From Streptomyces aurantiacus (GTDB lineage: Bacteria > Actinomycetota > Actinomycetes > Streptomycetales > Streptomycetaceae), in assembly GCF_027107535.1 (NCBI RefSeq), contig NZ_CP114283.1, positions 3,968,001-4,032,000 of the forward strand: a DNA stretch of 64,000 nt, in the 5' to 3' direction. Numbering within the stretch: the first letter of the stretch is position 1; each line of letters begins with the position of its first letter. Both the position numbers and the translations under genes were made by a program. This document shows, in pieces, positions 6,938 through 15,879 of this stretch. The notes below the pieces were generated by a model. That model was not told where the DNA came from, made no database searches, and saw only the letters and a program-made list of their open reading frames with translations.

Positions 6938-8992
6938 CTAGTCGGCCTGGTTGGACACGTCCGAGACCTTCCAGCGCTGGTTGTTGCCCGAGTTGGGCGT
7001 CCACAGCGTCACGGCCGCTCCCTCGTTCGTGGCCTGGCCGCCGACCTCGAGAAGTCGCCCGGTGGCCGCATTGACGAGGGTCCAGGTGCCGTCACCGGTG
7101 GTCGACATGATCCACTGGGTGGCCTTGTCACGCGGGCCGGTGTCGGCCTCCAGTACCGGGGAGCCGTCCCGGACGGCCAGGCGCTTGCCCTCCACCGGGT
7201 TGCTGAACACGTACCGCTGCCGGTTGCCGGTGTCGCCGGAGATCTGGCGCAGCTTCCACTGCTGGCCGGCCGCGTCTCCCGTCGACGTCCTGATGACGAG
7301 GCCCGTGCCGTTGTCGGCGACGGTCAGCGCCTTGCCGCTCTGGACGCCGGTGAGCTCGTAGGTGTGACCCTTCCGCAGCTCGGCGGCGTCCTTCGCGACA
7401 CCGGAGACGCCCTTGACCACGAACGAGGTCACCGACTGTGCCGGCACGGTGAAGGTGGCCTTGCGGTCACTGACCTTGACGGCCTTGTGACGGTCGAGCT
7501 TGCCGTCGGCGCTCGTCACGACCGGAGTGACGGTGGCGTTGCGGCTGACCTTGCCGAACTTCGACAGGTCGACCGTGACCGCGCGGGACTCGGTGGTGCT
7601 GTTGACGTGGACGACGGTCGCGCCGTCACCCTTCCTGGAGACGGCCGCCGCGCTGGACGTGTCGTCCGTCTTGATCAGCCGGTCACCGGGCTTGATGTAG
7701 TGCGTGAAGTTGCGGGCGGTGTCGAACTTCGTGTTGGTGTAGATCGGGCAGGACTTCAGAGTGTCCTTCGAGGTGCAGCTGAACGAGAGCTGGATGCTGC
7801 CCCAGTTGCCGCCCTTGGCGGACTCGCCGCCCGGCTTCATGTTGTCGTAGTCCTCGACGGGCTGCCAGAACACCCAGGCCTTGGGCTCCAGTTCACGCAG
7901 GTCGTCGACCATGCGCTGGGCGAGACCCAGACCCGGTCGCATGTCCGTGAAGCTCTGCCCGTCGCCCCAGTCGCCCTCGACCTCGCTCTGCCACAGCGGC
8001 TTGTCGGCCGCCTTGGCCAGGTCACGCACGGTGGTGCGCTGACCGGTGCCGTAGGTGTGGACGTTCATCTGGTCGACGAGGTCCCGCACGTCCTGCGGGT
8101 AGGTGTTCCAGTTCTGCGAGAAGATGGACGGGTTGGTCTCGTCCATCGCGGAGATCTCCGCCTTGGTCTTCGCCTTCTTCAGCGCGGGGGCCAGGGCCTT
8201 GATGACCTTCTGCTGGAGCTCGGGGCCTATGTGCGCCCCTTCCTGACGGCCCCCGACTGGCTGGCCGTCGGCGCCCAGACGGGTGCTCCAGTAGTTGGTG
8301 TTGGGCTCGTTGAACGGGTCGACGGTGTCGACCTTGATGTCCTCGGCCTTCTCCAGCCGCTTGGTCGCACCCGCCATGTAGGCCGCGAAGTCGTCGACCG
8401 ACTCCGTCTTGAGCTGGTCGTCGGTGGCGTTGAACCCGCCGGAGACGTAGCCGCTCTCGGTCATGAACCACGGCGGGGAGTTGCTGAACGTCTCCCAGTG
8501 GTCGATGTCGTCCTTGATGTGGTCGACCCACCAGCGCTGGGTGGCGTCGGCGTTCTTGTTCCAGTCGGCCGGGTCGTCGGCGCTCCACCAGTCGGTGTCC
8601 TCGCGCGTGGTGCCCGCGGGGGCCTTCCACCAGCCCTCGACGGCACCGCCGGCGCGCAGGTAGTCCTTGACGTCCGGGGCGTTGCCGCCGCCTATGTTGT
8701 AGCGGGCGATGTTCAGCGCGAGACCGTCGTCGCCGAAGAGGAGCTTGGCGAGCTTCTCGCGTACCGGCTTGGGATAGTCGCCGGTGGCGTTGGCGAACCA
8801 GACCAGGCTGGTGCCCCAGCCCTCGAACTTCTCCTGCTGGTACGACGGGTCGGGCTTCACGGTGACGGACGCGGTGTCCGCCGCCGTGACCTGTGCCGTG
8901 GACGACGGGGCGGATACCAGAGCGGCCCCGGTGGCCAGGGCGGTGAGGCCGGCGGCTCCGAGGAGCCGTCTGTTGCGGGTACGGCGTGCCAT
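6938..8992 (-). CDS. Secreted GH30 endo-beta-1,6-galactanase with ricin-type lectin domain
   Basis: A 684-residue extracellular enzyme expected to cleave beta-1,6-galactan side chains of type II arabinogalactans. A twin-arginine-like or Sec signal (MARRTRNRRLLGAAGLTALATGAALVSA) precedes the catalytic domain, residues ~45-500, which opens with EKFEGWGTSLVWFANATGDYP. The probable acid/base is E229 (DPFNEPNTNYW) and the nucleophile E337 (QSEVEGDW). The C-terminal ~130 residues form a ricin-type beta-trefoil/CBM13 with QQW, TQW and QRW repeats. It resembles the S. avermitilis endo-beta-1,6-galactanase I know from the literature. GGGAG precedes the ATG at 8992. The GH42 gene lies 125 nt upstream, with a terminator only after this gene. 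Confidence 0.92.
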   Translation of the reverse strand: MARRTRNRRLLGAAGLTALATGAALVSAPSSTAQVTAADTASVTVKPDPSYQQEKFEGWGTSLVWFANATGDYPKPVREKLAKLLFGDDGLALNIARYNIGGGNAPDVKDYLRAGGAVEGWWKAPAGTTREDTDWWSADDPADWNKNADATQRWWVDHIKDDIDHWETFSNSPPWFMTESGYVSGGFNATDDQLKTESVDDFAAYMAGATKRLEKAEDIKVDTVDPFNEPNTNYWSTRLGADGQPVGGRQEGAHIGPELQQKVIKALAPALKKAKTKAEISAMDETNPSIFSQNWNTYPQDVRDLVDQMNVHTYGTGQRTTVRDLAKAADKPLWQSEVEGDWGDGQSFTDMRPGLGLAQRMVDDLRELEPKAWVFWQPVEDYDNMKPGGESAKGGNWGSIQLSFSCTSKDTLKSCPIYTNTKFDTARNFTHYIKPGDRLIKTDDTSSAAAVSRKGDGATVVHVNSTTESRAVTVDLSKFGKVSRNATVTPVVTSADGKLDRHKAVKVSDRKATFTVPAQSVTSFVVKGVSGVAKDAAELRKGHTYELTGVQSGKALTVADNGTGLVIRTSTGDAAGQQWKLRQISGDTGNRQRYVFSNPVEGKRLAVRDGSPVLEADTGPRDKATQWIMSTTGDGTWTLVNAATGRLLEVGGQATNEGAAVTLWTPNSGNNQRWKVSDVSNQAD

Positions 8993-9117
8993 CGTGTGCT
9001 CCCAACTGCGGTGGTGGTAGCTGCGCGGTGGACCCCCCGCCCGTCGGGCAGGAGGAAGGGCTCTCGGACAGGCGTGGTGCCGTTCGAGGAGTCGGTGCGG
9101 GAAGTGCTGTGTACGGT

Positions 9118-11160
9118 TCAGATGGCGGGCTGTCGCACCACGGCGACGTCCCTGGGCCCCAGGACGAGACCGCCCCCGGCGTCGGTGTCGCCGACCAGGA
9201 CCTCTCCGGGGAGGTCCGTCAGCGACACGTTCTCGTCGGTCCGGTTGACCAGGAACAGGAACCGGCCGTCGGGTCCACGGCGTACGGTCTGCTCGACCGA
9301 TCCCCGTGCGTCCTCGGGCAGTTCGCTCTCGACGCCGGCTGGGCCGAGCAGCGCCGGCAGCAGACCGGCCAGTCCGTCGGTGCCGAGGCGGGTGGAGACG
9401 TAGGCGGCGGAGCCCTGTCCCACCGCGCGCCGGGTGACGGCGGGCCGGCCCGCGTACGTGCCGCTGCGGTAGTGGGCCAGCACGTCCACCGCGGGGTCGG
9501 TGACGGTGACCCGGTCGGTCCACAGGGTGCCCGTACCGGCGCCGTCCAGTTCGACGGTGTCACCGTCGAGCAGCGGGCCGAACTCCTCGATACGGATACC
9601 GAGCAGCTCGCGCAGGGCTCCGGGGTGGCCGCCGAGCCAGATGTGGTCGTTCTCGTCGACGACTCCGGAGAAGTACGTGGTGACGAGGTGCCCGCCGGTC
9701 TCGACGTACCGCGTGAGCTCCTTGGCCAGCGGCGCGGGGATCACGTGCAGCACGGGTGTGATCAGGACGTCGTACCGGTCGAGGTCCGTCGTGGTGGTCA
9801 CGACGTCGGCCCGGACACCGAGTGAGAGGAGCGCCGAATACCAGTCCAGGGCTTCCTGGCGGTAGTCGAGGAGGGCGGTGGGGTGCGAGTCCTGCTCGCT
9901 CGCCCACCACGACTCCCAGTCGTAGACGATGCCCACCCGCGCCGGTTCGCGCTCGGAGCCCGCGAGCGGTGCCAGTGTCTTGAGGGTCTGCCCCAGGCCG
10001 ACGACCGCGCGGAAGACCTCACTGTCGGCGCCGGCGTGCGGCACCATCGCCGAGTGGTACTTCTCGGCGCCGGCGGCCGACTGGCGCCACTGGAAGAAGC
10101 ACACGGCGTCGGCGCCGTGCGCGACGTGCAGCAGGGAGTCGCGGGCCAGGTCGCCGGGCCGCTTGGCCACGTTGACGGGCTGCCAGTTGACCGCGCTGGT
10201 GGAGTGCTCCATCAGGAACCACGGGCGGCCGCCCGCGATACCGCTGGTGAGGTTCGCGGAGAACGACAGCTCGTCCCGGTCCTGCGGTCCGGGGTGGACG
10301 TAGTGGTCGTTGGAGACGAAGTCGATCTCGCCCGCCCAGTCCGGGTAGTTCATGCCCTTGGTGCCGCCCATCACCATGAAGTTGGTGGTGACCGGCACGC
10401 CCGGCGTGATCTCCCGCAGCACGTCCCGCTCCGCGCGCAGGTACTCCTTCAGCGCGTCGGAGGAGAAGCGCTTGAAGTCCAGCTGCTGCGTGGGATTGGG
10501 GTGCGAGCCGGTCAGCCGCGGCGGCAGGATCTGCTCCCAGGCGCTGTAGCGCTGCGACCAGAAGGCCGTGCCCCAGGCGTGGTTGAGGGCGTCGAGTGTG
10601 GTGTAGCGGGCGCGCAGCCAGTCGCGGAAAGCACGGGCCGCGTCGTCCGAGAAGTCGTAGATGTTGTGGCAGCCCAGCTCGTTCGACACGTGCCAGGCCA
10701 CCAGCGCGGGGTGGCCCGCGTACCGTTCGGCCATCTTCCGTACCAGGCGCAGCGCGTGGTCGCGGAAGACGGGCGAGGTGGGCCGCCAGTGCTGCCGCGC
10801 CCCCGGCCACACCGTCTCACCGGAGGCGGTCACCGGAAGGATCTCCGGGTGCGCCGTGGTGAGCCAGGGCGGCGGGGACGCGGTGGCGGTGGCCAGGTCG
10901 ACCCCGATGCCGCCCGCGTGCAACAGGTCCATGACCTCGTCGAGCCATCCGAAGTCCCACTCGTCCTGGGCCGGCTGGATGCGGGCCCAGGAGAAGATCC
11001 CCACGGACACCAGGTTGACGCCGGCCTCACGCATCAGCCGTACGTCCTCCTCCCACACCTCGCGAGGCCACTGCTCGGGGTTGTAGTCGGCGCCGTACGC
11101 GAGGCGTGGGGTGGAGTCACCGTCCGGCCCGTTCAGCTGGGACAGGAGGGTGGAGATCAT
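9118..11160 (-). CDS. GH42 beta-galactosidase
   Basis: A 680-residue intracellular beta-galactosidase with no signal peptide, which would hydrolyse galacto-oligosaccharides after import. The GH42 signature is clear: YGADYNPEQWP near residue 22, the acid/base Glu in WHVSNELGCH (E161), and the nucleophile in WFLMEHSTSAVNWQ (E318). The trimerisation domain follows from ~residue 390, and a C-terminal beta domain ends the protein. Length is usual for the family. It sits between the transporter genes and the secreted galactanase on one strand, so the operon encodes outside cutting, uptake and final hydrolysis. The start at 11160 has a GGAAGGACCACG-type site upstream. Confidence 0.95.
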   Translation of the reverse strand: MISTLLSQLNGPDGDSTPRLAYGADYNPEQWPREVWEEDVRLMREAGVNLVSVGIFSWARIQPAQDEWDFGWLDEVMDLLHAGGIGVDLATATASPPPWLTTAHPEILPVTASGETVWPGARQHWRPTSPVFRDHALRLVRKMAERYAGHPALVAWHVSNELGCHNIYDFSDDAARAFRDWLRARYTTLDALNHAWGTAFWSQRYSAWEQILPPRLTGSHPNPTQQLDFKRFSSDALKEYLRAERDVLREITPGVPVTTNFMVMGGTKGMNYPDWAGEIDFVSNDHYVHPGPQDRDELSFSANLTSGIAGGRPWFLMEHSTSAVNWQPVNVAKRPGDLARDSLLHVAHGADAVCFFQWRQSAAGAEKYHSAMVPHAGADSEVFRAVVGLGQTLKTLAPLAGSEREPARVGIVYDWESWWASEQDSHPTALLDYRQEALDWYSALLSLGVRADVVTTTTDLDRYDVLITPVLHVIPAPLAKELTRYVETGGHLVTTYFSGVVDENDHIWLGGHPGALRELLGIRIEEFGPLLDGDTVELDGAGTGTLWTDRVTVTDPAVDVLAHYRSGTYAGRPAVTRRAVGQGSAAYVSTRLGTDGLAGLLPALLGPAGVESELPEDARGSVEQTVRRGPDGRFLFLVNRTDENVSLTDLPGEVLVGDTDAGGGLVLGPRDVAVVRQPAI

Positions 11161-11208
11161 CGTGGTCCTTCCGGAGTGTTGCGCGGGGGCGGCGGGGTCG
11201 GGCGTCGA

Positions 11209-12546
11209 CTACTCGACGGTGAAGCCCTGCTCCTTGCCGTACTTGACGGACGCGTCCTGCCAGGACTTCAGGCCGGCCGGGAGCTTGGTGTTCGAGATGT
11301 ACGCCTTGCCCACGGTGTCGTTGAAGATCGAGTTGGCGTACTGCTGGAAGGGCAGGTACGACCAGTCCGAGGCGACGTTGGCCGCGGACTCGGCGAAGAT
11401 CTCGTTGGCCTTCTGGCCGCCGAAGTACGGGAACTCCTTGTTGAGGAACGCGTTGTCCTGGAGCTCCGCGGTGGTCGCCGGGAAGGCGCCCTCCTTGATA
11501 CGGGACGCGACGCCGGCACCGGAGTTCGCGTATTCGACGAAGGCGTAGGCGAGTTCCTTGTTCTTGCCCAGCGCGGGCAGGGTCAGCGCGCTGCCGCCGT
11601 TCTCCGTGCTCGCCTTGTCACCCTTGGTCCAGGCCGGCATCGGGGCCGCTCGCCAGTCACCGGAGGCGTTCTTCACGCCGGTTTCGAAGTTGGCCGGCAT
11701 CCAGGCGCCGCTGGGCAGCGTGGCGAGGGTGCCGTCGCCCAGGCCCTTGTACCAGTCGTCGGTCCAGCCGTTGATAGGCGCGACGAGCTTCTCATCGATG
11801 AGCTTCTGCCAGGTGTCGGTGTACTTCTTGGCGCCCGCGTCGTCGAAGTTGATCTTCACGTCGGTGCCGTCGACCTTGTAGGGGCGCGAACCGGCCTGCC
11901 ACAGCAGGCTGGTGGTGAGACCCGCGTCGCCGGCGTCGGCGGCGATGAAGACCTTGGGGTCGGCCTTGTGCAGCTTGCGCGCCGCCTCGACGTACTCGTC
12001 CCAGGTGGTCGGGACCGCGACCTTGTGCTTGTCGAAGACCTTCTTGTTGTAGAACAGCGCCATGGGGCCGGAGTCCATCGGCAGGCCGTAGACCGCCTTG
12101 TCCTCGCTCACGGCGTTCCAGGGGCCGGGGGTGTACTTGGACTTGAGCTTGTCGGCGCCGAAGGGGGCCAGGTCGCTGAGGCCCTTGGTGAGGGCGTACT
12201 GACTCATCGCGAAGTACTCGACCTGTGCGACGTCGGGGACGCCCTTCTCGGCCGAGATGGCGTTCGACAGCGCGGTGTAGTGCTTGTCACCGGAGCGCTC
12301 GCCGACGAGGTTGATCTTGACCTTGGGGTACTTCTTCTGGAAGTCCGCAGCGACGGTCTTCAGGGTGGGCTCCCAGGCCCAGACCGTGACCGAGCCGCCC
12401 TTCTTGAGGGCCGCCTGGATGCTGTCGGCGGAGACCGGCTTCTGGCCGGAGCTGTCGTCGTCGGAGCCGCCGCAGGCGGTGGCGCCGAGGGCGAGGACGG
12501 AGAGGACGGCGAGGCCGCGCATCAGGCGGTGTGACGTTCTGCGCAT
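11209..12546 (-). CDS. Sugar ABC transporter binding lipoprotein
   Basis: A 445-residue family-1 extracellular solute-binding protein. The N-terminus (MRRTSHRLMRGLAVLSVLALGATAC) is a lipoprotein signal with the modified Cys at residue 25. The mature domain opens VTVWAWEPTLKTVAADFQKKYPKVKINLV, and YGLPMDSGPMALFYNKKVFDKH is the typical ligand-domain crossing. The permease genes are upstream on the same strand and GH42 is downstream, so galacto-oligosaccharides, probably beta-1,6-linked, are the expected ligand (inferred from context). I start at the ATG at 12546; the longer frame upstream overlaps the permease and is a shadow. Confidence 0.93.
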   Translation of the reverse strand: MRRTSHRLMRGLAVLSVLALGATACGGSDDDSSGQKPVSADSIQAALKKGGSVTVWAWEPTLKTVAADFQKKYPKVKINLVGERSGDKHYTALSNAISAEKGVPDVAQVEYFAMSQYALTKGLSDLAPFGADKLKSKYTPGPWNAVSEDKAVYGLPMDSGPMALFYNKKVFDKHKVAVPTTWDEYVEAARKLHKADPKVFIAADAGDAGLTTSLLWQAGSRPYKVDGTDVKINFDDAGAKKYTDTWQKLIDEKLVAPINGWTDDWYKGLGDGTLATLPSGAWMPANFETGVKNASGDWRAAPMPAWTKGDKASTENGGSALTLPALGKNKELAYAFVEYANSGAGVASRIKEGAFPATTAELQDNAFLNKEFPYFGGQKANEIFAESAANVASDWSYLPFQQYANSIFNDTVGKAYISNTKLPAGLKSWQDASVKYGKEQGFTVE

Positions 12547-12629
12547 GGAGGTGCTTCCACTTCTGCGTGGGTGGGACAGGGTGAGGGTGGAGGAGATGGG
12601 CCTGAGAGGGGTGTGGGCCTGGGGGCGGG

Positions 12630-13577
12630 TCATTCCTTGACGCTTCCGGCCGCGAGTCCGGACTGCCAGAACCTCTGGAGCAGCAGGAACGCGGCGATGA
12701 GCGGCACGATGGTGAGCAGCGACCCGGTGATCACCAGGTTGAAGATCACGTCGCCGCCGATCGTCTGCGCCTGGTTGTTCCAGGCGTCCAGACCCAGGGT
12801 CAGGGGATACCAGTCCGGGTCCTTGAGCATGATCAGCGGCAGGAAGTAGTTGTTCCAGGTGGCGACCGTGGTGAACAGCAGCACGGTCACCGTGCCCGGG
12901 GCGAGGAGCGGCAGGGCCACCTGGAAGAAGGTGCGCACCTCGCCGGCCCCGTCGATGCGGGCGGCTTCCATCAGTTCGGTGGGGATCGCCTCGGTGGCGA
13001 AGACCCACATCAGGTACAGGCCGAAGGGCGAGACCAGCGAGGGGATGATCACCGCCCACGGGGTGTCGGTGAGCCCCATCTTGCTGAACATCAGGAAGGT
13101 GGGCACGGCCAGGGCGGTGCCCGGGACGGCGACGGCCCCGATGACCACGGCGAAGACGGCGCGCTTTCCCGGGAATGTGAACTTCGCCAGCGCGTAACCG
13201 CCGAGGATCGCCAGGAGGGTGGCGCCGCCGGCGCCGAGCACGACGTACAGCAGGGTGTTCAGCAGCCAGCGGACGAAGATCCCGTCGTTGTACGAGAACG
13301 TCTCGCTGATGTTGTCCCAGAGGGCGAAGTCGTTGCTGAACCACAGGCCCGACGAGTCGGCGAGCCCTTCCTGGGTCTTGGTGGCGCTGATGACCAGCCA
13401 CAGCAGGGGCACCACGGTGTAGAGCAGGATCAGGCCGGTGAGCACGGTCAGCAGGACGCTGCGCTTGGGACGGCCGGGAGCGTGCTTGCGGCGGGTGCGC
13501 AGACGAGGCGCGCTCTTTTTCACGTCGGCGGCCTGGGCGGATGCGCTCTGGGAGGGGGTGGTGATGGAACTGCTCAT
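12630..13577 (-). CDS. Sugar ABC transporter permease (MalG type)
   Basis: A 315-residue inner-membrane permease with six predicted helices and the EAA loop EAARIDGAGEVRTFFQVALPLLAPG that docks the ATPase. The N-terminal ~45 residues are basic and cytosolic. I start at the ATG at 13577 (MSSSITTPSQ...), only 4 nt after the stop of the other permease gene; the ATG at 13619 would overlap that gene by 38 nt. It pairs with the 13582-14508 permease. No ATP-binding subunit gene is in the operon, as is typical for Streptomyces sugar importers that share MsiK. Confidence 0.93.
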   Translation of the reverse strand: MSSSITTPSQSASAQAADVKKSAPRLRTRRKHAPGRPKRSVLLTVLTGLILLYTVVPLLWLVISATKTQEGLADSSGLWFSNDFALWDNISETFSYNDGIFVRWLLNTLLYVVLGAGGATLLAILGGYALAKFTFPGKRAVFAVVIGAVAVPGTALAVPTFLMFSKMGLTDTPWAVIIPSLVSPFGLYLMWVFATEAIPTELMEAARIDGAGEVRTFFQVALPLLAPGTVTVLLFTTVATWNNYFLPLIMLKDPDWYPLTLGLDAWNNQAQTIGGDVIFNLVITGSLLTIVPLIAAFLLLQRFWQSGLAAGSVKE

Positions 13578-13581
13578 GAGG

Positions 13582-14508
13582 TCACGCTCCCTTGCGCATG
13601 CCGCGGAGCTGCACGACATAGGCGATGACCATGGTGATCAGCCCCATGATGATGGCGACCGCCGCGGAGTAGTTGTGCTGCTGGCCGTTGAAGGACAGCG
13701 AGTACGTGTAGAAGTTCGGGGTGAAGTCGGTCGTGATGGCGTTGCGCGCCAGGGGCCGCAGGATGGCCGGCTCGTTGAAGAGCTGGAAGCTGCCGATGAT
13801 CGAGAAGATCGTCGCGATGACCAGGGCGCCACGGATCGCGGGGAGCTTGATGGCGGTGATGACGCGGAACTGCCCGGCGCCGTCGATCTCCGCGGCCTCG
13901 TAGAGGGAGAGCGGGATGACCCGTAGCGCGGAGTAGAAGATCAGCATGTTGTAGCCGATGAACTCCCAGGTGACGATGTTGCCGATCGACGCCAGGACCA
14001 GATCGCTGGAGAGCGGGTCGGGCAGGGTGACGCCGAACGCGTCGTTGATGTCACCCACCAGCCCGTACTTGGTGCCGTACATGAAGCCCCACATCAGGGT
14101 GGCGACCACGGCGGGCACGGCGTAGGGCAGGAAGATCGCGATGCGGAAGAAGTCCTTGCCGAAGAGGCGTCCGCTGTCCAGCGCGAGGGCGATCAGCAGG
14201 GCGATGCCGAGCATGATCGGCACCTGTACGGCCAGGAAGAGCGAGACCCGTGCGAGCGAGTCCCAGAACCGTTCGTCCTTGAGCGCCTGGGTGTAGTTGT
14301 CCAGGCCGACGAAGGTGGTGCCGCCGATCAGCTGGTCCCGGAACAGACTGAGGTAGATCGAGTACACGATCGGTGCCAGGAAGACAAGGGCGAACACGGC
14401 CACGAAGGGACCGATGAACCCCCACCCCGTCCAGGAGCGGCGGTTCCCCTGCGCGGGAGGCCGGGCCGGGCGCCGCTTCGCGGCCGCCGGCGGTTGTAGC
14501 GTCGTCAT
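13582..14508 (-). CDS. Sugar ABC transporter permease (MalF type)
   Basis: A 308-residue membrane permease, the first gene of the transport operon. It has a basic cytosolic N-terminus, then six membrane helices starting WTGWGFIGPFVAVFALVFLAPIVYSIYLS, and the EAA motif YEAAEIDGAGQFRVITAIKLPAIRG. Two LacI-type operators lie 49 and 93 bp upstream of its ATG, between it and the divergent regulator gene, so the operon is very likely repressed by that regulator. It forms the channel with the downstream permease. Confidence 0.93.
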   Translation of the reverse strand: MTTLQPPAAAKRRPARPPAQGNRRSWTGWGFIGPFVAVFALVFLAPIVYSIYLSLFRDQLIGGTTFVGLDNYTQALKDERFWDSLARVSLFLAVQVPIMLGIALLIALALDSGRLFGKDFFRIAIFLPYAVPAVVATLMWGFMYGTKYGLVGDINDAFGVTLPDPLSSDLVLASIGNIVTWEFIGYNMLIFYSALRVIPLSLYEAAEIDGAGQFRVITAIKLPAIRGALVIATIFSIIGSFQLFNEPAILRPLARNAITTDFTPNFYTYSLSFNGQQHNYSAAVAIIMGLITMVIAYVVQLRGMRKGA

Positions 14509-14556
14509 GTCGTTCCTCGCTCGTCCCTCTCGCGAACCCGGCGTCGCACGCCGCTG

Positions 14557-14572
14557 ATGTTTGCGTAAACAT
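14557..14572. promoter_or_regulatory. LacI-family operator, permease-proximal
   Basis: ATGTTTGCGTAAACAT, a 16-bp palindrome with one central mismatch pair, extended by a flanking G/C pair at 14556 and 14573. It lies 49 bp upstream of the first permease gene. Its core is shared with the second site at 14601. Confidence 0.85.
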
Positions 14573-14600
14573 CCAGGTCCGGAAGAGCCTGTGGCCTGTT

Positions 14601-14616
14601 ATGTTTACGTAAACAT
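14601..14616. promoter_or_regulatory. LacI-family operator, perfect palindrome
   Basis: ATGTTTACGTAAACAT is a perfect 16-bp palindrome, 44 bp centre to centre from the first site, in an otherwise GC-rich gap. It lies 85 bp upstream of the regulator start, so it could serve autoregulation and looping with the other operator. Confidence 0.88.
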
Positions 14617-14701
14617 CTGATGGCGGCATGTCTACACTGCCCCGTTGACGGTGGTCAAGGGTCATTTGAGGAAACTGTGGTTCGTTCAGCGAGGGAGACG
14701 G

Positions 14702-15781
14702 GTGGACACGACGGACAGCGCCTCGGCGAGCAGACCGCAGGCCGCGGCGCGTAGCAGGAAGCGGGCCTCCCGTCGGACGCAGAGCGCGTCCATGGCGGAC
14801 GTCGCCCGCCTGGCCGGCGTCTCCTCGCAGACCGTCTCACGTGTTTCCAACGGTTACGCGGGTGTGAACGAGGAGACCCGGCAGCAGGTGCTGGAGGCCA
14901 TGCGCGAGCTGGGCTACCGGCCCAACAGCGCCGCCCGGGCGCTCAAGCGCGGTGAGTTCCGCACCATAGGTGTCATCACCTTCGGGCTGTCGACCACCGG
15001 CAACGTCCGCACGCTGGAGGCGATCGCGACCTCCGCGGCGCACGAGGGCTATGCCGTGACGCTTCTGCCTGTCGCCGTCCCGACCCAGGACGAGGTGCGT
15101 GGGGCGTTCTCCCGGCTGGGGGAACTGGCCGTCGACGCCGTCATCGTCATCCTGGAGGTCCACCTGCTCGACGCGGTGACCCTCTCGCTGCCGCCGCACA
15201 TAAAGGTGGTCGTGGCCGACTCCGACGCCGGTGACCGCTACACGGTGGTCGACACCGACCAGGCGGGCGGCAGCCGCGACGCCGTGCGGTACCTGCTCGG
15301 CCTCGGCCACGACACGGTCTGGCACCTGGCGGGCCCCGAGGAGTCCTTCGCGGCGCAGCGCCGGGCCGATGCCTGGCGCGCCGAACTCACCGAGGCGGGC
15401 CGCGCCACGCCCCCTGTGGTGCGCGGCGACTGGTCGGCCGAGTCCGGCTACCGGGCCGGCCTCGAACTGGCCGAACAGCGGGACTGCACGGCGGTGTTCG
15501 CGGCCAACGACCAGATGGCGCTCGGCCTGCTGCGTGCTCTGCACGAGCGGGGCCGGTACGTGCCCGACGACGTGAGTGTCATCGGCTTCGACGACATCCC
15601 CGAGGCCGGTTCGTTCCTGCCGCCCCTGACCACCGTCCATCAGGACTTCGCCGAGGTGGGCCGCCGTTGCGTCGAGGGCGTGCTGCGGCAGATGCACCAG
15701 GACGTGCCGGAGCACGGGACCACGCTCGTGCCCACGCGGCTGGTGGTGCGCGACAGTACGGCGGGTCCGCGAGCGCGGTAG
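14702..15781 (+). CDS. LacI-family repressor of the galactan locus
   Basis: A 359-residue transcription factor. After a basic Ser/Arg-rich leader comes the helix-turn-helix MADVARLAGVSSQTVSRVSNGYAGV and hinge region YRPNSAARALKRGEFRTIGVI, then a periplasmic-binding-protein-like sensor domain (~residues 75-335) ending FDDIPEAGSFLPPLTTVHQDF. It should bind the two operators in the divergent gap and release them on binding a galacto-oligosaccharide (ligand inferred from gene context). I choose the GTG at 14702 because GAGGGAG lies at 14691-14697; TTG 14645 and GTG 14651 upstream lack such a site. It converges with the DUF3050 gene. Confidence 0.93.
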   Translation: MDTTDSASASRPQAAARSRKRASRRTQSASMADVARLAGVSSQTVSRVSNGYAGVNEETRQQVLEAMRELGYRPNSAARALKRGEFRTIGVITFGLSTTGNVRTLEAIATSAAHEGYAVTLLPVAVPTQDEVRGAFSRLGELAVDAVIVILEVHLLDAVTLSLPPHIKVVVADSDAGDRYTVVDTDQAGGSRDAVRYLLGLGHDTVWHLAGPEESFAAQRRADAWRAELTEAGRATPPVVRGDWSAESGYRAGLELAEQRDCTAVFAANDQMALGLLRALHERGRYVPDDVSVIGFDDIPEAGSFLPPLTTVHQDFAEVGRRCVEGVLRQMHQDVPEHGTTLVPTRLVVRDSTAGPRAR

Positions 15782-15856
15782 GCCCTGTCTTCACGTTCCC
15801 GGGGCAACCGCCGTCGGCCCACCAAACGCCGAACACGCCCCCGTAGGGCCCGCCTG

Positions 15857-15879
15857 GAGGCCGGCCTCGTCCCGGCCTC
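15857..15879. terminator. Hairpin between lacI-type gene and DUF3050 gene
   Basis: GAGGCCGG at 15857-15864 pairs with CCGGCCTC at 15872-15879 across a 7-nt loop. It overlaps the stop codon of the DUF3050 gene and lies 76 nt past the repressor gene, so it could end both transcripts. Confidence 0.55.

Noticed and set aside
6629..9403. 924-residue plus-strand open frame
   Set aside because: Antisense to the GH30 galactanase, whose catalytic and lectin motifs are unambiguous on the other strand.
9883..12534. 883-residue plus-strand open frame
   Set aside because: Antisense to GH42 and the binding-protein gene; Val/Gly/Leu/Arg-rich without motifs.
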